Part shown: in pieces, positions 7,225 through 15,514 of the stretch | Layout of the letters: each line of letters starts with the position of its first letter | Position numbering within the stretch: position 1 is the stretch's first letter | Assembly (NCBI GenBank): GCA_902491895.1 | Contig: CABUJH010000020.1 | Location: 1-28,573, forward strand | DNA from: an uncultured Collinsella sp. | GTDB lineage: Bacteria > Actinomycetota > Coriobacteriia > Coriobacteriales > Coriobacteriaceae | Reading direction: 5' to 3' | DNA length: 28,573 nt | The notes under the pieces: model-generated | What the model saw: the letters and a program-made list of their open reading frames with translations, nothing else | Told to the model about the DNA's origin: nothing | Database searches by the model: none | Made by a program: the position numbers and the translations under genes

Positions 7225-9675
7225 CTAAATCAGCCTAAAATGCTCGAGCGCCGCAACGACACCGTCGTGATCGACGGTGTCGGTCACGTAATCGGCCTTA
7301 TCCTTGAGATAGTCCGGCGCATTGCCCATGGCGATACCGACATCGACGGCGTTCATCAGCGAGACGTCATTGCTGGCGTCGCCAATGCCGTATACGGTTC
7401 CGTGGTGGGGGTCGAGGGCGTCGAGTACAGACTGGATGCCCCCGCGCTTCGTGCATTCGCGGGGCGAGATTTCGGTTACCTCGAGTTCGAGCTCGTTAAA
7501 GCACAGCAGCGGCTCAAGTGCCTTATCTTGAGCGATGTGGTTGGCGAGCGATGTAGACATCAAGATCTTGTAGACACTGTAATGTTGCAGCTGCGTGACT
7601 GCGTCGCCCAGGGTGCGCGCGTATCCGGGAGCATCGGGCGCATCGGCACTCATGCGCACGACGCCGTTGAGGCCCTCAAAGCGGATGACCTCGCCCGATT
7701 GCTCAAGGTAGGGGGCAAGACGCTGCAGCATGCTGGGTGTCATCGACAGATCGCGAATTGCGTGTCCGTTGATCTCGGCGTAACCGCCCGCAAGACAGAC
7801 GATGCCGGTCCAGGGCAGCTCAAGAAGTTTGGGGTGGATGCAGCTGAGGGTGCGCCCTGTGCAGATGAAGGCCATGTTGCCGTTGGCGACAAACTCGCGG
7901 ATTGCCTGCGAAACCGCCTCGTTGGGATAGGGGGAGAGGTCCCGCTCATCTTCGGGAAGGTCTTGGGCGAGCCTGGGGTCTTGCCAGGCGAGCGTTCCGT
8001 CGATATCGAAGAAGCAAATATCGCCGCGCTTATGGGCTGCGCTGGCGGCAGGGGAGGCCGAGGTGGTGGGCACAAATTCCGGTTCGAGGCCCATGATCTG
8101 GTCAAAATGCTCTTTAACGCGGGGAACGGAGATGCCGATAATCACCTGGGCGGTCTTGCCCGTAATGATGAGGCCCTTGGCGCCCACCGCGACAAACGAC
8201 GCGTTATCTGCAACGATGGAAGGGTCTGCGACCTCGACGCGCAGGCGCGTGGCGCAGTTGGTTGCGCCCACGATATTGCCAACGCCACCTAAAAGCTGAA
8301 TTACCCGCTCAGCGAGGACGTGATCTTGATCGGATCGACTATTGACCTCGTCATTGGGAGATTGCTCTTTGGCAAAGTCGCTTCCCGTTAAACAATCGAT
8401 TGCCGCGCGATTGACGACATGATCCTCGCGGCCCGGCGTCTTAAGGTCATAGACCAAGATGAGTGCTCGAAAACTAACAAAAAAGATGAGGCTAAAGGCA
8501 AGGCCGATACCGAGCGCCAAAAGATAGGCACCGGCATGCGTGCGCATGAGCGGAATAAAGTTGAAGGCTGCCATCTCCATGAGGCCGCCCGAGAAGATGC
8601 CGACGATGCCAAAGAGATTCATGGTTGTGGCAAGGCAAGACGATAAGACGGCGTAGAGCAAAAAGAGCCCGGGGTGGGTGAACATAAAGAGAAACTCGAG
8701 TGGCTCGGTAACGCCGCAAACCACCGAGGCGATGATGGCGGGAACAAGGATGACCCTGAGGCCGGCGCGGCGCTCTGGTTTTGCGGTGGAGTAGAACGCG
8801 GCTGCGATGGCGGGAAGGCCAAAGAGCTTGACCCAGCCGGTGGCGGTAAAACCGGCCCACGGCGCAAGCTCATTAAGGGGGCGCGTGCTATGGGAGAGGA
8901 TGGGGAGCAAACTGCTCCACGTGGCGTAGATGCCGTCGTTAATGACCAGGTTGTCGTAGTAGATCGGCATGTAGAGCAGGTGGTGCAGCCCCATGGGCTC
9001 GAGCGCTCGCTCCAAAAACACAAAGATGCCCACGCCAAAGGGGCCGACGCTCGTAAGTGCATGGCGCAGCGTTTCGGTCATTGCGTATACGGAGGGCACG
9101 ATGGCGGCCGAGATAGCGGCAAGGGCAAACACGGCAAAAAAGCTGATGAGGTAGACCAGCGAGGAGCCCGAGAAGGTGCCGAGCCAATCGGGAACCTTGG
9201 CATCGTAGAAGCGGTCATGGATGGCGACGACGGTTGCCGATACCACCAGCGGGCCGATAATGCCGGTGTCGAGCGTCTTGATGCCGTCGATGACGGTGAT
9301 ACCGTTGGCGGGGGTCAAAGATGACGGGTACTTAAGCCCAAGGTTGTCTCCGCTCAGCTTAATGATCTCGCTCAAAAAGAAGCAATAGGCAAAATAGGCC
9401 ACGAGTGCCTCGAGGCAGCAGCGTGCCGGTTGCTTTTGGGCAAGACCGATAGGCAGCGCTACGGCAAAAAGGAGCGGGAGGCGTTTAAAGACCGTCCATG
9501 AGCCGCGCTGGATGATGGCCCAAAAAACGTACCAAGGGGTTCCGTATACGGCTAGATCGCCGACGATGTCCGCAGTCGTTGCGAGAGCGGAGACGCCGAC
9601 CATGAGGCCCGATATAGAAAACAGCATGGCGGGAGCGAACATTGCCCCGCCAAAGCGTTGGATTTTTTGCAGCAT
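7225..9675 (-). CDS. PTS EIIC-EIIB sugar permease fused to a Cof-type HAD phosphatase
   Basis: 816 residues with three joined units. Residues 1 to about 430 are a PTS EIIC of the glucose/maltose/trehalose superfamily, with about ten hydrophobic helices and the substrate-site motif GVTEPLEFLF. Residues about 455-540 are EIIB, with the phosphorylated cysteine in ATNCATRLRVEV (C474). Residues about 550-816 are a HAD-IIB (Cof-like) phosphatase: FFDIDGTLAW (D557, D559), the threonine motif ICTGRT and the late motif GIGDASNDVSLMNAVDVGIAMGNA. No EIIA is fused or nearby. Known biology would have the EIIs import and phosphorylate a sugar; the inference is that the HAD part dephosphorylates it or a derivative. 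The absence of a phospho-glucosidase in the neighbourhood fits this. GGAAGG 6 nt upstream fixes the ATG. The divergent GntR/UTRA gene at 9905 is the likely regulator. Maltose, trehalose or another alpha-glucoside are all possible substrates. Confidence 0.88.
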   Translation of the reverse strand: MLQKIQRFGGAMFAPAMLFSISGLMVGVSALATTADIVGDLAVYGTPWYVFWAIIQRGSWTVFKRLPLLFAVALPIGLAQKQPARCCLEALVAYFAYCFFLSEIIKLSGDNLGLKYPSSLTPANGITVIDGIKTLDTGIIGPLVVSATVVAIHDRFYDAKVPDWLGTFSGSSLVYLISFFAVFALAAISAAIVPSVYAMTETLRHALTSVGPFGVGIFVFLERALEPMGLHHLLYMPIYYDNLVINDGIYATWSSLLPILSHSTRPLNELAPWAGFTATGWVKLFGLPAIAAAFYSTAKPERRAGLRVILVPAIIASVVCGVTEPLEFLFMFTHPGLFLLYAVLSSCLATTMNLFGIVGIFSGGLMEMAAFNFIPLMRTHAGAYLLALGIGLAFSLIFFVSFRALILVYDLKTPGREDHVVNRAAIDCLTGSDFAKEQSPNDEVNSRSDQDHVLAERVIQLLGGVGNIVGATNCATRLRVEVADPSIVADNASFVAVGAKGLIITGKTAQVIIGISVPRVKEHFDQIMGLEPEFVPTTSASPAASAAHKRGDICFFDIDGTLAWQDPRLAQDLPEDERDLSPYPNEAVSQAIREFVANGNMAFICTGRTLSCIHPKLLELPWTGIVCLAGGYAEINGHAIRDLSMTPSMLQRLAPYLEQSGEVIRFEGLNGVVRMSADAPDAPGYARTLGDAVTQLQHYSVYKILMSTSLANHIAQDKALEPLLCFNELELEVTEISPRECTKRGGIQSVLDALDPHHGTVYGIGDASNDVSLMNAVDVGIAMGNAPDYLKDKADYVTDTVDHDGVVAALEHFRLI

Positions 9676-9718
9676 GTTCTGCCTTCCGAATATCGAGGCG
9701 CGTTGCGCGTGGGGAAAC

Positions 9719-9848
9719 GTTTAAACAATGGATTCATTGTAGAGGACCAGACGATTGTCGTGCTGGCAGTTTTGAGCGAAACCGATTTGGGCACGACAGA
9801 AACCGTCAACGGTTAAATCCTGTCGCTTTACCGATATTCGGTTTAAAC
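9719..9848. promoter_or_regulatory. Divergent promoter region with two GTTTAAAC palindromes
   Basis: GTTTAAAC occurs at 9719-9726 (overlapping another palindrome, AAACGTTT, 9715-9722) and again at 9841-9848, one copy near each of the divergently transcribed PTS gene and GntR/UTRA regulator. The same 8-mer occurs a third time upstream of malQ (19755-19762). From base composition, well under one chance copy is expected in the window. A role as operator is inference. Confidence 0.45.
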
Positions 9849-9904
9849 AACTTTAAGAAATGCTATCGTGCCTAGCCGGAAATAAATAATGTAGAGGTGA
9901 AACA

Positions 9905-10624
9905 ATGCCAAAAGCGATATACGAAGGAATCTACCGAGAAATACGCTCGCGCATCATTAATGGGACCTATGCGTTTCAGGAGATGCTGCCAACCGAAGCC
10001 GAGCTGACCGCGGAGTTCGGATGTACTCGCAATACCGTTCGTCGCGCCTTGGGTATGCTGGCCGACGGGATGTTTGTGCAGCCCATACACGGCAAGGGCG
10101 TGCGCGTTATTTGGCTTAAGGGCGAAACCGACATGTTGGGCGCACTCGAGGAAGTTGAGTCGTTTGGCGAATTTGCAAAGCGCAACAATGCCGTTGCATC
10201 GACGGACGTTAAGTCTTTTGAGCATTTGATTTGCACCGAGCAGCTCTCTCGTCGCCTGGGCTTTAAGGTGGGCGAGGAGTTGATTCGCGTGGTGCGTGTC
10301 CGAAGCCTTAACGGCAATGCGCGCCAAGTAGACCATGGTTACTTTTTGGAGTCGATCGCCAAGGGTCTGACGCCCGAGATCGCCGCAAAGTCAATTTACG
10401 ACTATCTGGAGCACAAACGCGGCGTCAAGGTGATGGCGAGTCGCCGTACGGTGAGCGTCGAGCTTGCCAACGATGAGGACTGCAGCTATCTTGACCTCGG
10501 CAAATACAACTGTGTCGCCGTCATGGAGAGCCAGTCGTACACCTCGGACGGCATCTTGTTCGAGGTCACGCACGCCCGCACGCATCCCGAGATCTTCCAT
10601 TACCGCGTCAACTCCAAGCGATAG
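9905..10624 (+). CDS. GntR/HutC (UTRA) family regulator, TreR-like
   Basis: 239 residues. The N-terminal winged helix (about 3-70) carries MLPTEAELTAEFGCTRNTVRRALGMLADGMFVQPIHGKGVRV, the GntR signature. Residues about 95-235 form a UTRA effector domain. Its end (SIYDYLEHKRGVKV ... LFEVTHARTHPEIFHYRV) resembles trehalose repressors such as B. subtilis TreR, which sense a sugar phosphate. AGAGGTGA before the ATG fixes the start. It is divergent from the PTS-phosphatase gene, which it probably represses, and upstream of the ABC operon, from which it is separated by a terminator. The effector sugar is not known. TreR-type operators resemble TTGTATATACAA; a TTGTTTATACAAA site lies at 10736-10748. 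Confidence 0.88.
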   Translation: MPKAIYEGIYREIRSRIINGTYAFQEMLPTEAELTAEFGCTRNTVRRALGMLADGMFVQPIHGKGVRVIWLKGETDMLGALEEVESFGEFAKRNNAVASTDVKSFEHLICTEQLSRRLGFKVGEELIRVVRVRSLNGNARQVDHGYFLESIAKGLTPEIAAKSIYDYLEHKRGVKVMASRRTVSVELANDEDCSYLDLGKYNCVAVMESQSYTSDGILFEVTHARTHPEIFHYRVNSKR

Positions 10625-10666
10625 CCGGCTAGCTCGCAGCCTGACGAGACTCATGCCCTCAAAGCG

Positions 10667-10715
10667 AAAACGCCCGGTCAAACCGACGATGCATCGGCTT
10701 GACCGGGCGTTTTCT
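10667..10715 (+). terminator. Strong intrinsic terminator after the GntR gene
   Basis: A near-perfect hairpin of about 15 bp (AAAACGCCCGGTCAA with TTGACCGGGCGTTTT), with extra pairs nearer the loop, ends in TTTTCTC. It separates the regulator from the ABC operon. Its A-rich 5' flank makes it potentially bidirectional. Confidence 0.85.
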
Positions 10716-10735
10716 CTGCATTTGATAACAAATAA

Positions 10736-10824
10736 TTGTTTATACAAAACTTGTCAAGTATCAAGTTGAAATTACCGTTCACCGAAGTTTTTCTACCGCT
10801 CTAGTAATACTTGTTCAAACAAGT
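10736..10824 (+). promoter_or_regulatory. Candidate operators upstream of the ABC sugar operon
   Basis: Three dyads lie in an AT-rich stretch: TTGTTTATACAAA (10736-10748), ACTTGTCAAGT (10749-10759) and ACTTGTTCAAACAAGT (10809-10824, arms of 7 with a 2-base centre). The first and third share the GTTTAAAC-like core found at the PTS and malQ promoters. They lie 105-195 nt before the start codon. The rest of 10625-10930 holds the upstream terminator and a leader with small GC-rich hairpins; I see no gene in it. Confidence 0.45.
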
Positions 10825-10930
10825 AGCAAAATAGCGTATCGTACAAATCAGCAAAAGGGGCAAAGTCCCCGAGCCAATCTCCGAAGGCGGCGGCAAAGGG
10901 TGCCGCCACGGTGTGAAAGGGTGGATTGTA

Positions 10931-12247
10931 ATGAAGAACGAAATGAGCAGAAGGCAGTTCCTGGGCTTTGCTGGTTCCGCGGCTGCGGTTCTTGGTCTGG
11001 GCCTCGTGGGCTGCGGTGGCTCCGCCGGCTCCGGCTCCTCTGCTTCTGGTGACGCTGCCGAGGTCTACTTCCTCCAATTCAAGCCCGAGGTCGACAAGGA
11101 GTGGAAGGAGATCGCCAAGGCGTACAAGAAGGAGAAGGGCGTCGAGGTCAAGATCGTGACCGCCGCCTCCAACACCTACGAGGAGAAGCTCAAGTCCGAG
11201 ATGTCCAAGAGCTCCGCTCCGACCCTGTTCCAGGTCAACGGCCCCACCGGTCTTAAGAACTGGAAGGATTACTGCGCCGACCTGTCCGATACCAAGCTCC
11301 GCGGTGAGCTCATCGACGACTCCCTGGCTCTGCAGTCCGACGGCAAGGATCTGGGTATCGACTGGGTCCAGGAGAGCTACGGCATCATCTACAACAAGCA
11401 GCTGCTCGAGAAGGCTGGCTACAAGGCCGAGGACATCAACTCCTTCGACAAGCTGAAGGCTTGTGCCGACGACATCCAGGCCCGCAAGGACGAGCTTGGC
11501 GTTGAGGGTGCCTTCACTTCTGCTGGCATGGATGACTCCTCCAGCTGGCGCTACACCACCCACCTCGCCAACCTCCCGCTCTACTACGAGTTCGAGAAGG
11601 AGCACAACCAGGAGGACGACGAGATCAAGGGCGAGTATCTCGACAACTTCAAGCAGATCTTCGACCTGTACATCACCGACTCCACCTGCGATCCTTCGCA
11701 GCTTGCCTCCAAGACCGGTGACGACGCCACCAACGAGTTCGCAACCGGCAAGGCCGTCTTCTATCAGAACGGCTCTTGGGCATACGCTGACCTCACCAAG
11801 GCCGGTATGACCGACGACCAGCTTGGTATGCTGCCGATCTACATCGGCGTTGACGGCGAGGAGAACCAGGGCCTGTGCTCCGGCGGCGAGAACTACTGGT
11901 GCGTGAGCTCCCAGGCTTCCGAGGATGCTCAGAAGGCCACCGAGGACTTCATGTACTGGTGCGTCACCGCTGACACCCCGACCAGCATCATCGCCGACAA
12001 GATGGGCCTGACCGCTCCGTTCAAGAGCGCCAAGGAGACCACCAATGTCTTCTCGCAGCAGGCCGTCGCCATGGCTAAGGACGGCAAGAAGACCGTCGCT
12101 TGGGACTTCGTCTACATCCCCTCTGAGGAGTGGAAGAAGAACCTCAAGCAGGCTCTGATTGCCTATGCTGCCGACAACACCAAGTGGGACGGCGTCAAGA
12201 ACGCCTTCGTCGATGGCTGGAAGACCGAGAAGGCTGCTTCCGAGTAA
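10931..12247 (+). CDS. ABC transporter sugar-binding lipoprotein (Tat-type signal)
   Basis: 438 residues, an extracellular solute-binding protein of family 1 (MalE/MsmE-like). The N-terminus has a twin-arginine motif MSRRQFLG (R7, R8), a hydrophobic segment and a lipobox LVGC (C28), followed by a Gly/Ser-rich linker. It is thus predicted to be Tat-exported and lipid-anchored. The mature part has the family pattern: an early VYFLQFKPEVDKEWKEIAKAY helix-strand unit, a mid-protein FATGKAVFYQNGSW segment typical of family 1, and a Trp-rich C-terminus. AAAGGGTGG 6 nt before ATG 10931 fixes the start; an in-frame GTG at 10913 lies inside that ribosome binding site. It is first in an operon with two permeases and an ATPase. 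The neighbours malQ and glgP suggest an alpha-glucan oligosaccharide such as maltodextrin. Confidence 0.92.
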   Translation: MKNEMSRRQFLGFAGSAAAVLGLGLVGCGGSAGSGSSASGDAAEVYFLQFKPEVDKEWKEIAKAYKKEKGVEVKIVTAASNTYEEKLKSEMSKSSAPTLFQVNGPTGLKNWKDYCADLSDTKLRGELIDDSLALQSDGKDLGIDWVQESYGIIYNKQLLEKAGYKAEDINSFDKLKACADDIQARKDELGVEGAFTSAGMDDSSSWRYTTHLANLPLYYEFEKEHNQEDDEIKGEYLDNFKQIFDLYITDSTCDPSQLASKTGDDATNEFATGKAVFYQNGSWAYADLTKAGMTDDQLGMLPIYIGVDGEENQGLCSGGENYWCVSSQASEDAQKATEDFMYWCVTADTPTSIIADKMGLTAPFKSAKETTNVFSQQAVAMAKDGKKTVAWDFVYIPSEEWKKNLKQALIAYAADNTKWDGVKNAFVDGWKTEKAASE

Positions 12248-12278
12248 GTAGTTGCTGCCCAAGCTATCTGATTAGCGA

Positions 12279-12314
12279 CAGGGGGCGGGCAGACGTAGGT
12301 TTGCCCGCCCCCTG
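12279..12314 (+). terminator. Intercistronic GC-rich hairpin after the binding-protein gene
   Basis: A perfect 13-bp stem (12279-12291 with 12302-12314, loop of 10) without a T run. Such hairpins commonly sit between malE-type and malF-type genes. There they protect or partly end the upstream message, so the binding protein is made in excess over the permeases. Classed as terminator-like only. Confidence 0.55.
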
Positions 12315-12334
12315 CATATTGAAAGGACCCTTTT

Positions 12335-13189
12335 ATGGGCAAAGCACTCAAGCGCTGGTGGCCGCTCTTTATGCTGCCCACGTGCCTGGCGTTTATGATC
12401 GGGTTCGTGATCCCCTTTATCCAGGGCTTCTATCTCTCGTTCTGCCAGTTTATTACCATCAACAATGCGCACTTTGTCGGTATCGAGAACTACGTGCGCG
12501 CACTGTCCGATCCACAGTTCTCCACGTCGTTCTTCTTTACCGTGGCGTTTGCCTTCCTGTCGACGGTGCTCATCAACGTGATCGCCCTGGCCATTGCGCA
12601 GGCGCTCACCCGCAAGGCGCTCAAAGGCACCAACATCTTCCGTACGATCTTCTTTATGCCTAACCTGATCGGCGGCATCGTGCTGGGCTACATCTGGCAG
12701 ATTCTGATCAACTGCCTGCTCTCCAACGTGGGCGCTCAGCTCATCGCCCTTAACTCTGCTGCTGGCTTCTGGGGCCTTATCATCCTGACCCTGTGGCAGC
12801 AGGTCGGCTACATGATGATCATCTATATCGCTGGTCTGCAGTCCATTCCGTCCGACTACATCGAGGCCGCCAAGGTCGACGGTGCCACGGCATGGCAGAC
12901 GTTTTGGAAGGTTAAGATCCCTAACCTGATGCCGACCATCACCATCTGCCTGTTCCTGTCCATCACCAACGGCTTTAAGCTGTTCGACCAGAACCTCGCC
13001 CTTACCGGCGGCGCCCCCGCGCATTCCACCGAGATGCTCGCCCTGAACATCTACAACACGTTCTATTCGCGTGCCGGTATCGCATGGCAGGGCATCGGTC
13101 AGGCCAAGGCGGTTATCTTCTGCATCCTGGTCGTAGCCATCTCCATGATTCAGCTTAAGGCCACGAGGTCCAAGGAGGTGCAGCAGTAA
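12335..13189 (+). CDS. ABC sugar permease, MalF/UgpA type
   Basis: 284 residues with about six membrane helices, starting with a short cytoplasmic stretch and a first helix (LFMLPTCLAFMIGFVIPFIQGFYLSF). The EAA loop that contacts the ATPase is YIEAAKVDGATAWQTFWKVKIPNLMPTI (about 173-200). It pairs with the next gene to form the membrane channel for the sugar bound by the upstream lipoprotein. GAAAGGA 7 nt before ATG fixes the start. Its TAA stop overlaps the ATG of the next gene (taATG), indicating translational coupling and a 1:1 complex. Confidence 0.93.
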   Translation: MGKALKRWWPLFMLPTCLAFMIGFVIPFIQGFYLSFCQFITINNAHFVGIENYVRALSDPQFSTSFFFTVAFAFLSTVLINVIALAIAQALTRKALKGTNIFRTIFFMPNLIGGIVLGYIWQILINCLLSNVGAQLIALNSAAGFWGLIILTLWQQVGYMMIIYIAGLQSIPSDYIEAAKVDGATAWQTFWKVKIPNLMPTITICLFLSITNGFKLFDQNLALTGGAPAHSTEMLALNIYNTFYSRAGIAWQGIGQAKAVIFCILVVAISMIQLKATRSKEVQQ

Positions 13190-14028
13190 TGAAACGCGAT
13201 AAGGTTATCAACCGCGCGCTCTCGATTTTCTTTACGATTCTGTCGCTCGCGTGGATCTACCCCGTGTTCATGATTGCGCTCAATTCCTTTAAAAAGGCAA
13301 CTGCAATCAGCACCACCACGGCATTCGATCTGCTCACGCCCGAGACGTTCAACGGCCTTGCAAACTACTTGCACGCTCTTAACGAGCAGGGCTTTGCCTC
13401 GGCATTTATGTACTCGCTCATCATCACGGTCACGTCGGTCGTGCTGATTTTGGTGTGCTGCTCCATGTGCGCTTGGTATGTGGTTCGTGTCAACAACAAG
13501 ATCTCGAACTTCTTCTATTACCTGTTCGTCTTCTCGATGGTCGTGCCCTTCCAGATGCTCATGTTCACGCTGTCCAATTTGGCGGACCGCATCGGCTTCA
13601 ACACGCCGTTCAACATCTGCTTTATCTATCTTGGCTTTGGCGCGGGCCTGGCGGTCTTTATGTTCGCCGGCTTTGTAAAGAACATTCCGCTCGAGATCGA
13701 AGAGGCGGCCATGATCGACGGCTGCAACCCGGTTCAGGTGTTCTTTAAGATCGTCCTTCCCATCATGAAGCCCACCTATCTTTCGGTCGGCATTCTCGAG
13801 ACCATGTGGGTCTGGAACGACTATCTGCTGCCCTACCTTACCCTCGACTCCACTAAGTACAGGACCATTCCTATCTTGATCCAGTACTTCCGCGGCGGCT
13901 ACGGCCACGTCGAGCTCGGTCCCATGATGGCCTGCATCATGATGGTCGTTATCCCCATCGTCATCATGTACATCCTCTGCCAGAAGTACATCATCGACGG
14001 CGTGGTGGCGGGTGCCGTCAAGGGCTGA
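13189..14028 (+). CDS. ABC sugar permease, MalG/UgpE type
   Basis: 279 residues, six predicted membrane helices, the second channel subunit of the CUT1 transporter. The N-terminal helix (LSIFFTILSLAWIYPVFMIALNSFK) and the EAA motif IEEAAMIDGCNPVQVFFKIVLPIMKP (about 179-204) are typical. The C-terminus (KYIIDGVVAGAVKG) is the usual MalG-type ending, which reaches toward the ATPase dimer. Its start overlaps the previous stop by one base. The ATPase gene follows after 68 nt containing a ribosome binding site but no terminator. Confidence 0.94.
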   Translation: MKRDKVINRALSIFFTILSLAWIYPVFMIALNSFKKATAISTTTAFDLLTPETFNGLANYLHALNEQGFASAFMYSLIITVTSVVLILVCCSMCAWYVVRVNNKISNFFYYLFVFSMVVPFQMLMFTLSNLADRIGFNTPFNICFIYLGFGAGLAVFMFAGFVKNIPLEIEEAAMIDGCNPVQVFFKIVLPIMKPTYLSVGILETMWVWNDYLLPYLTLDSTKYRTIPILIQYFRGGYGHVELGPMMACIMMVVIPIVIMYILCQKYIIDGVVAGAVKG

Positions 14029-14096
14029 TGCCGTAACTGTTTTGCAAGTTTCTGCGGCGCCCCTCAGCGCGGCGCCGCATATCGAAAGGTAAAGAC

Positions 14097-15296
14097 ATGG
14101 CCGAGATCGTTCTCAAACATGTTCAGAAGGTGTATCCCAACAACGAGTCCAAAAAGAAGGGCTTCTTTGGCAAAAAGAAGAAGACCGAGGAGAAGAAGCA
14201 CAACCTCAAGGTTACCGAGGACGGCGTGCTCGCGGTGGAGGACTTTAATCTCACCGTGCATGACCAGGAGTTTGTCGTTCTCGTTGGCCCGTCTGGTTGC
14301 GGCAAGTCCACGACGATGCGCATGGTCGCTGGCCTGGAGGACATCACTTCGGGCGACGTGCTCATCGACGGCAAGCGCGTCAACGACGTGGCGCCCAAGG
14401 ACCGCGACATTGCCATGGTGTTCCAGAGCTATGCTCTGTACCCCAATATGACGGTGTACGAGAACATGGCGTTTACGCTTGAGCTCAAGAAGGTCCCCAA
14501 GGACGAGATCGACCGTAAGGTTCGCTCTGCTGCCGAGATCCTGGGCATTACCGAATACCTCGACCGTAAGCCCAAGGCGCTTTCGGGCGGCCAGCGCCAG
14601 CGTGTCGCCATCGGCCGCGCCATCGTGCGTGATCCTAAGGTCTTCCTGATGGACGAGCCGCTGTCCAACCTGGACGCCAAGCTGCGTAACCAGATGCGTG
14701 CCGAGCTCATCAAGCTACGCCACGAGATCAAGGGCACGTTCATCTACGTCACCCACGACCAGACCGAGGCCATGACCCTCGGCGATCGCATCGTGGTCAT
14801 GAAGGACGGCGTCGTACAGCAGATTGCCACCCCGCAGGAGGTCTTCAACCATCCCGCGAACATCTTCGTCGCCGGCTTTATCGGCGTGCCGCAGATGAAC
14901 TTCTTCGATGCCCAGCTGGTGCGCTCGGGTAACGGCTTTACCGTCAAGACCGAGGATATGAACGTGGCGCTCGCCCCCGAGACCTGCGCTCAGCTTGCTC
15001 TCAACTGGGACGGCGGCGACGTGAAGGAGATCACGGCCGGCGTGCGCCCCGAGCAGATTCTGCTTGCCGACGAGGACGAGGAGGGCGCGCTCCAGGGTAC
15101 CGTCGAGGTGACCGAGCTCATGGGTTCGACCGAGCACGTCCACGTGACCGCTCCCGACGGCCAGTTTGTCCTGATCATCCCCGTCGTCGACCTCGAGGCC
15201 AAGGGTGCGCTCAGGGCTGGCGACACCATCTGGTTCAAGTTTGAGAAGAACGCGACCCACCTCTTCGATAAGGTCTCTGGCAAGAACCTAATCTAG
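14097..15296 (+). CDS. Sugar ABC transporter ATPase, MsmK/UgpC/MalK type, with Lys-rich insertion
   Basis: 399 residues. Walker A is GPSGCGKST (64-72), the signature LSGGQRQR begins at about 162, and Walker B is VFLMDEP (D186, E187), followed by LSNLDAKL and the switch histidine in IYVTHDQTEAM. A C-terminal TOBE/OB regulatory domain covers about 270-399. Oddly, a charged segment of about 28 residues (ESKKKGFFGKKKKTEEKKHN and following) sits between the first strand (AEIVLKHVQKVYPNN) and VLAVEDFNLTV. It puts Walker A at 64 where MalK has it near 36. MsmK-type ATPases often serve several CUT1 transporters; here it is the last gene of the operon. GAAAGGT precedes the ATG. It is followed by a good terminator. 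Confidence 0.93.
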   Translation: MAEIVLKHVQKVYPNNESKKKGFFGKKKKTEEKKHNLKVTEDGVLAVEDFNLTVHDQEFVVLVGPSGCGKSTTMRMVAGLEDITSGDVLIDGKRVNDVAPKDRDIAMVFQSYALYPNMTVYENMAFTLELKKVPKDEIDRKVRSAAEILGITEYLDRKPKALSGGQRQRVAIGRAIVRDPKVFLMDEPLSNLDAKLRNQMRAELIKLRHEIKGTFIYVTHDQTEAMTLGDRIVVMKDGVVQQIATPQEVFNHPANIFVAGFIGVPQMNFFDAQLVRSGNGFTVKTEDMNVALAPETCAQLALNWDGGDVKEITAGVRPEQILLADEDEEGALQGTVEVTELMGSTEHVHVTAPDGQFVLIIPVVDLEAKGALRAGDTIWFKFEKNATHLFDKVSGKNLI

Positions 15297-15364
15297 GCCC
15301 GGTGCATCCAGGCCCTCCCTTTGGGCGACTGCGGTATTGCCATCCTTTTGCCGCGGTCACATAT

Positions 15365-15409
15365 AAGGCTCCCCTCCCGTCCACTGGGCGAGAGGGGAGC
15401 CTTTCTTTG
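15365..15409 (+). terminator. Terminator of the ABC operon
   Basis: AAGGCTCCCCTC (15365-15376) pairs perfectly with GAGGGGAGCCTT (15392-15403), followed by TCTTTGT. It lies about 70 nt after the ATPase stop. Confidence 0.82.
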
Positions 15410-15434
15410 TGTTGGGGCTGTCTGACCGGTCGTT

Positions 15435-15493
15435 TGTCTCGATCTGTAACGGGTGAGGCTGATTTCGGACGCTAGGTGTTACAGATCGAGACA
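15435..15493. repeat. 59-bp palindromic repeat, copy A
   Basis: Left arm TGTCTCGATCTGTAAC (15435-15450) and right arm GTTACAGATCGAGACA (15478-15493) are perfect 16-bp inverted copies around a 27-nt centre. First of three copies with identical geometry in the 456-nt gene-free gap 15297-15752. Confidence 0.85.
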
Positions 15494-15514
15494 GTTCCGC
15501 TGAGCTGACCATTT

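Noticed and set aside
7225..10624. Standard trehalose operon (treP-treA-treR)
   Set aside because: The regulator is TreR-like, but there is no phospho-alpha-glucosidase and the permease is fused to a phosphatase, so the substrate is left open.
10793..12262. 489-codon open frame antisense to the sugar-binding lipoprotein
   Set aside because: It mirrors a well-supported gene; the translation is Leu/Gly/Val-rich without motifs and there is no ribosome binding site. It results from GC-rich codon bias.
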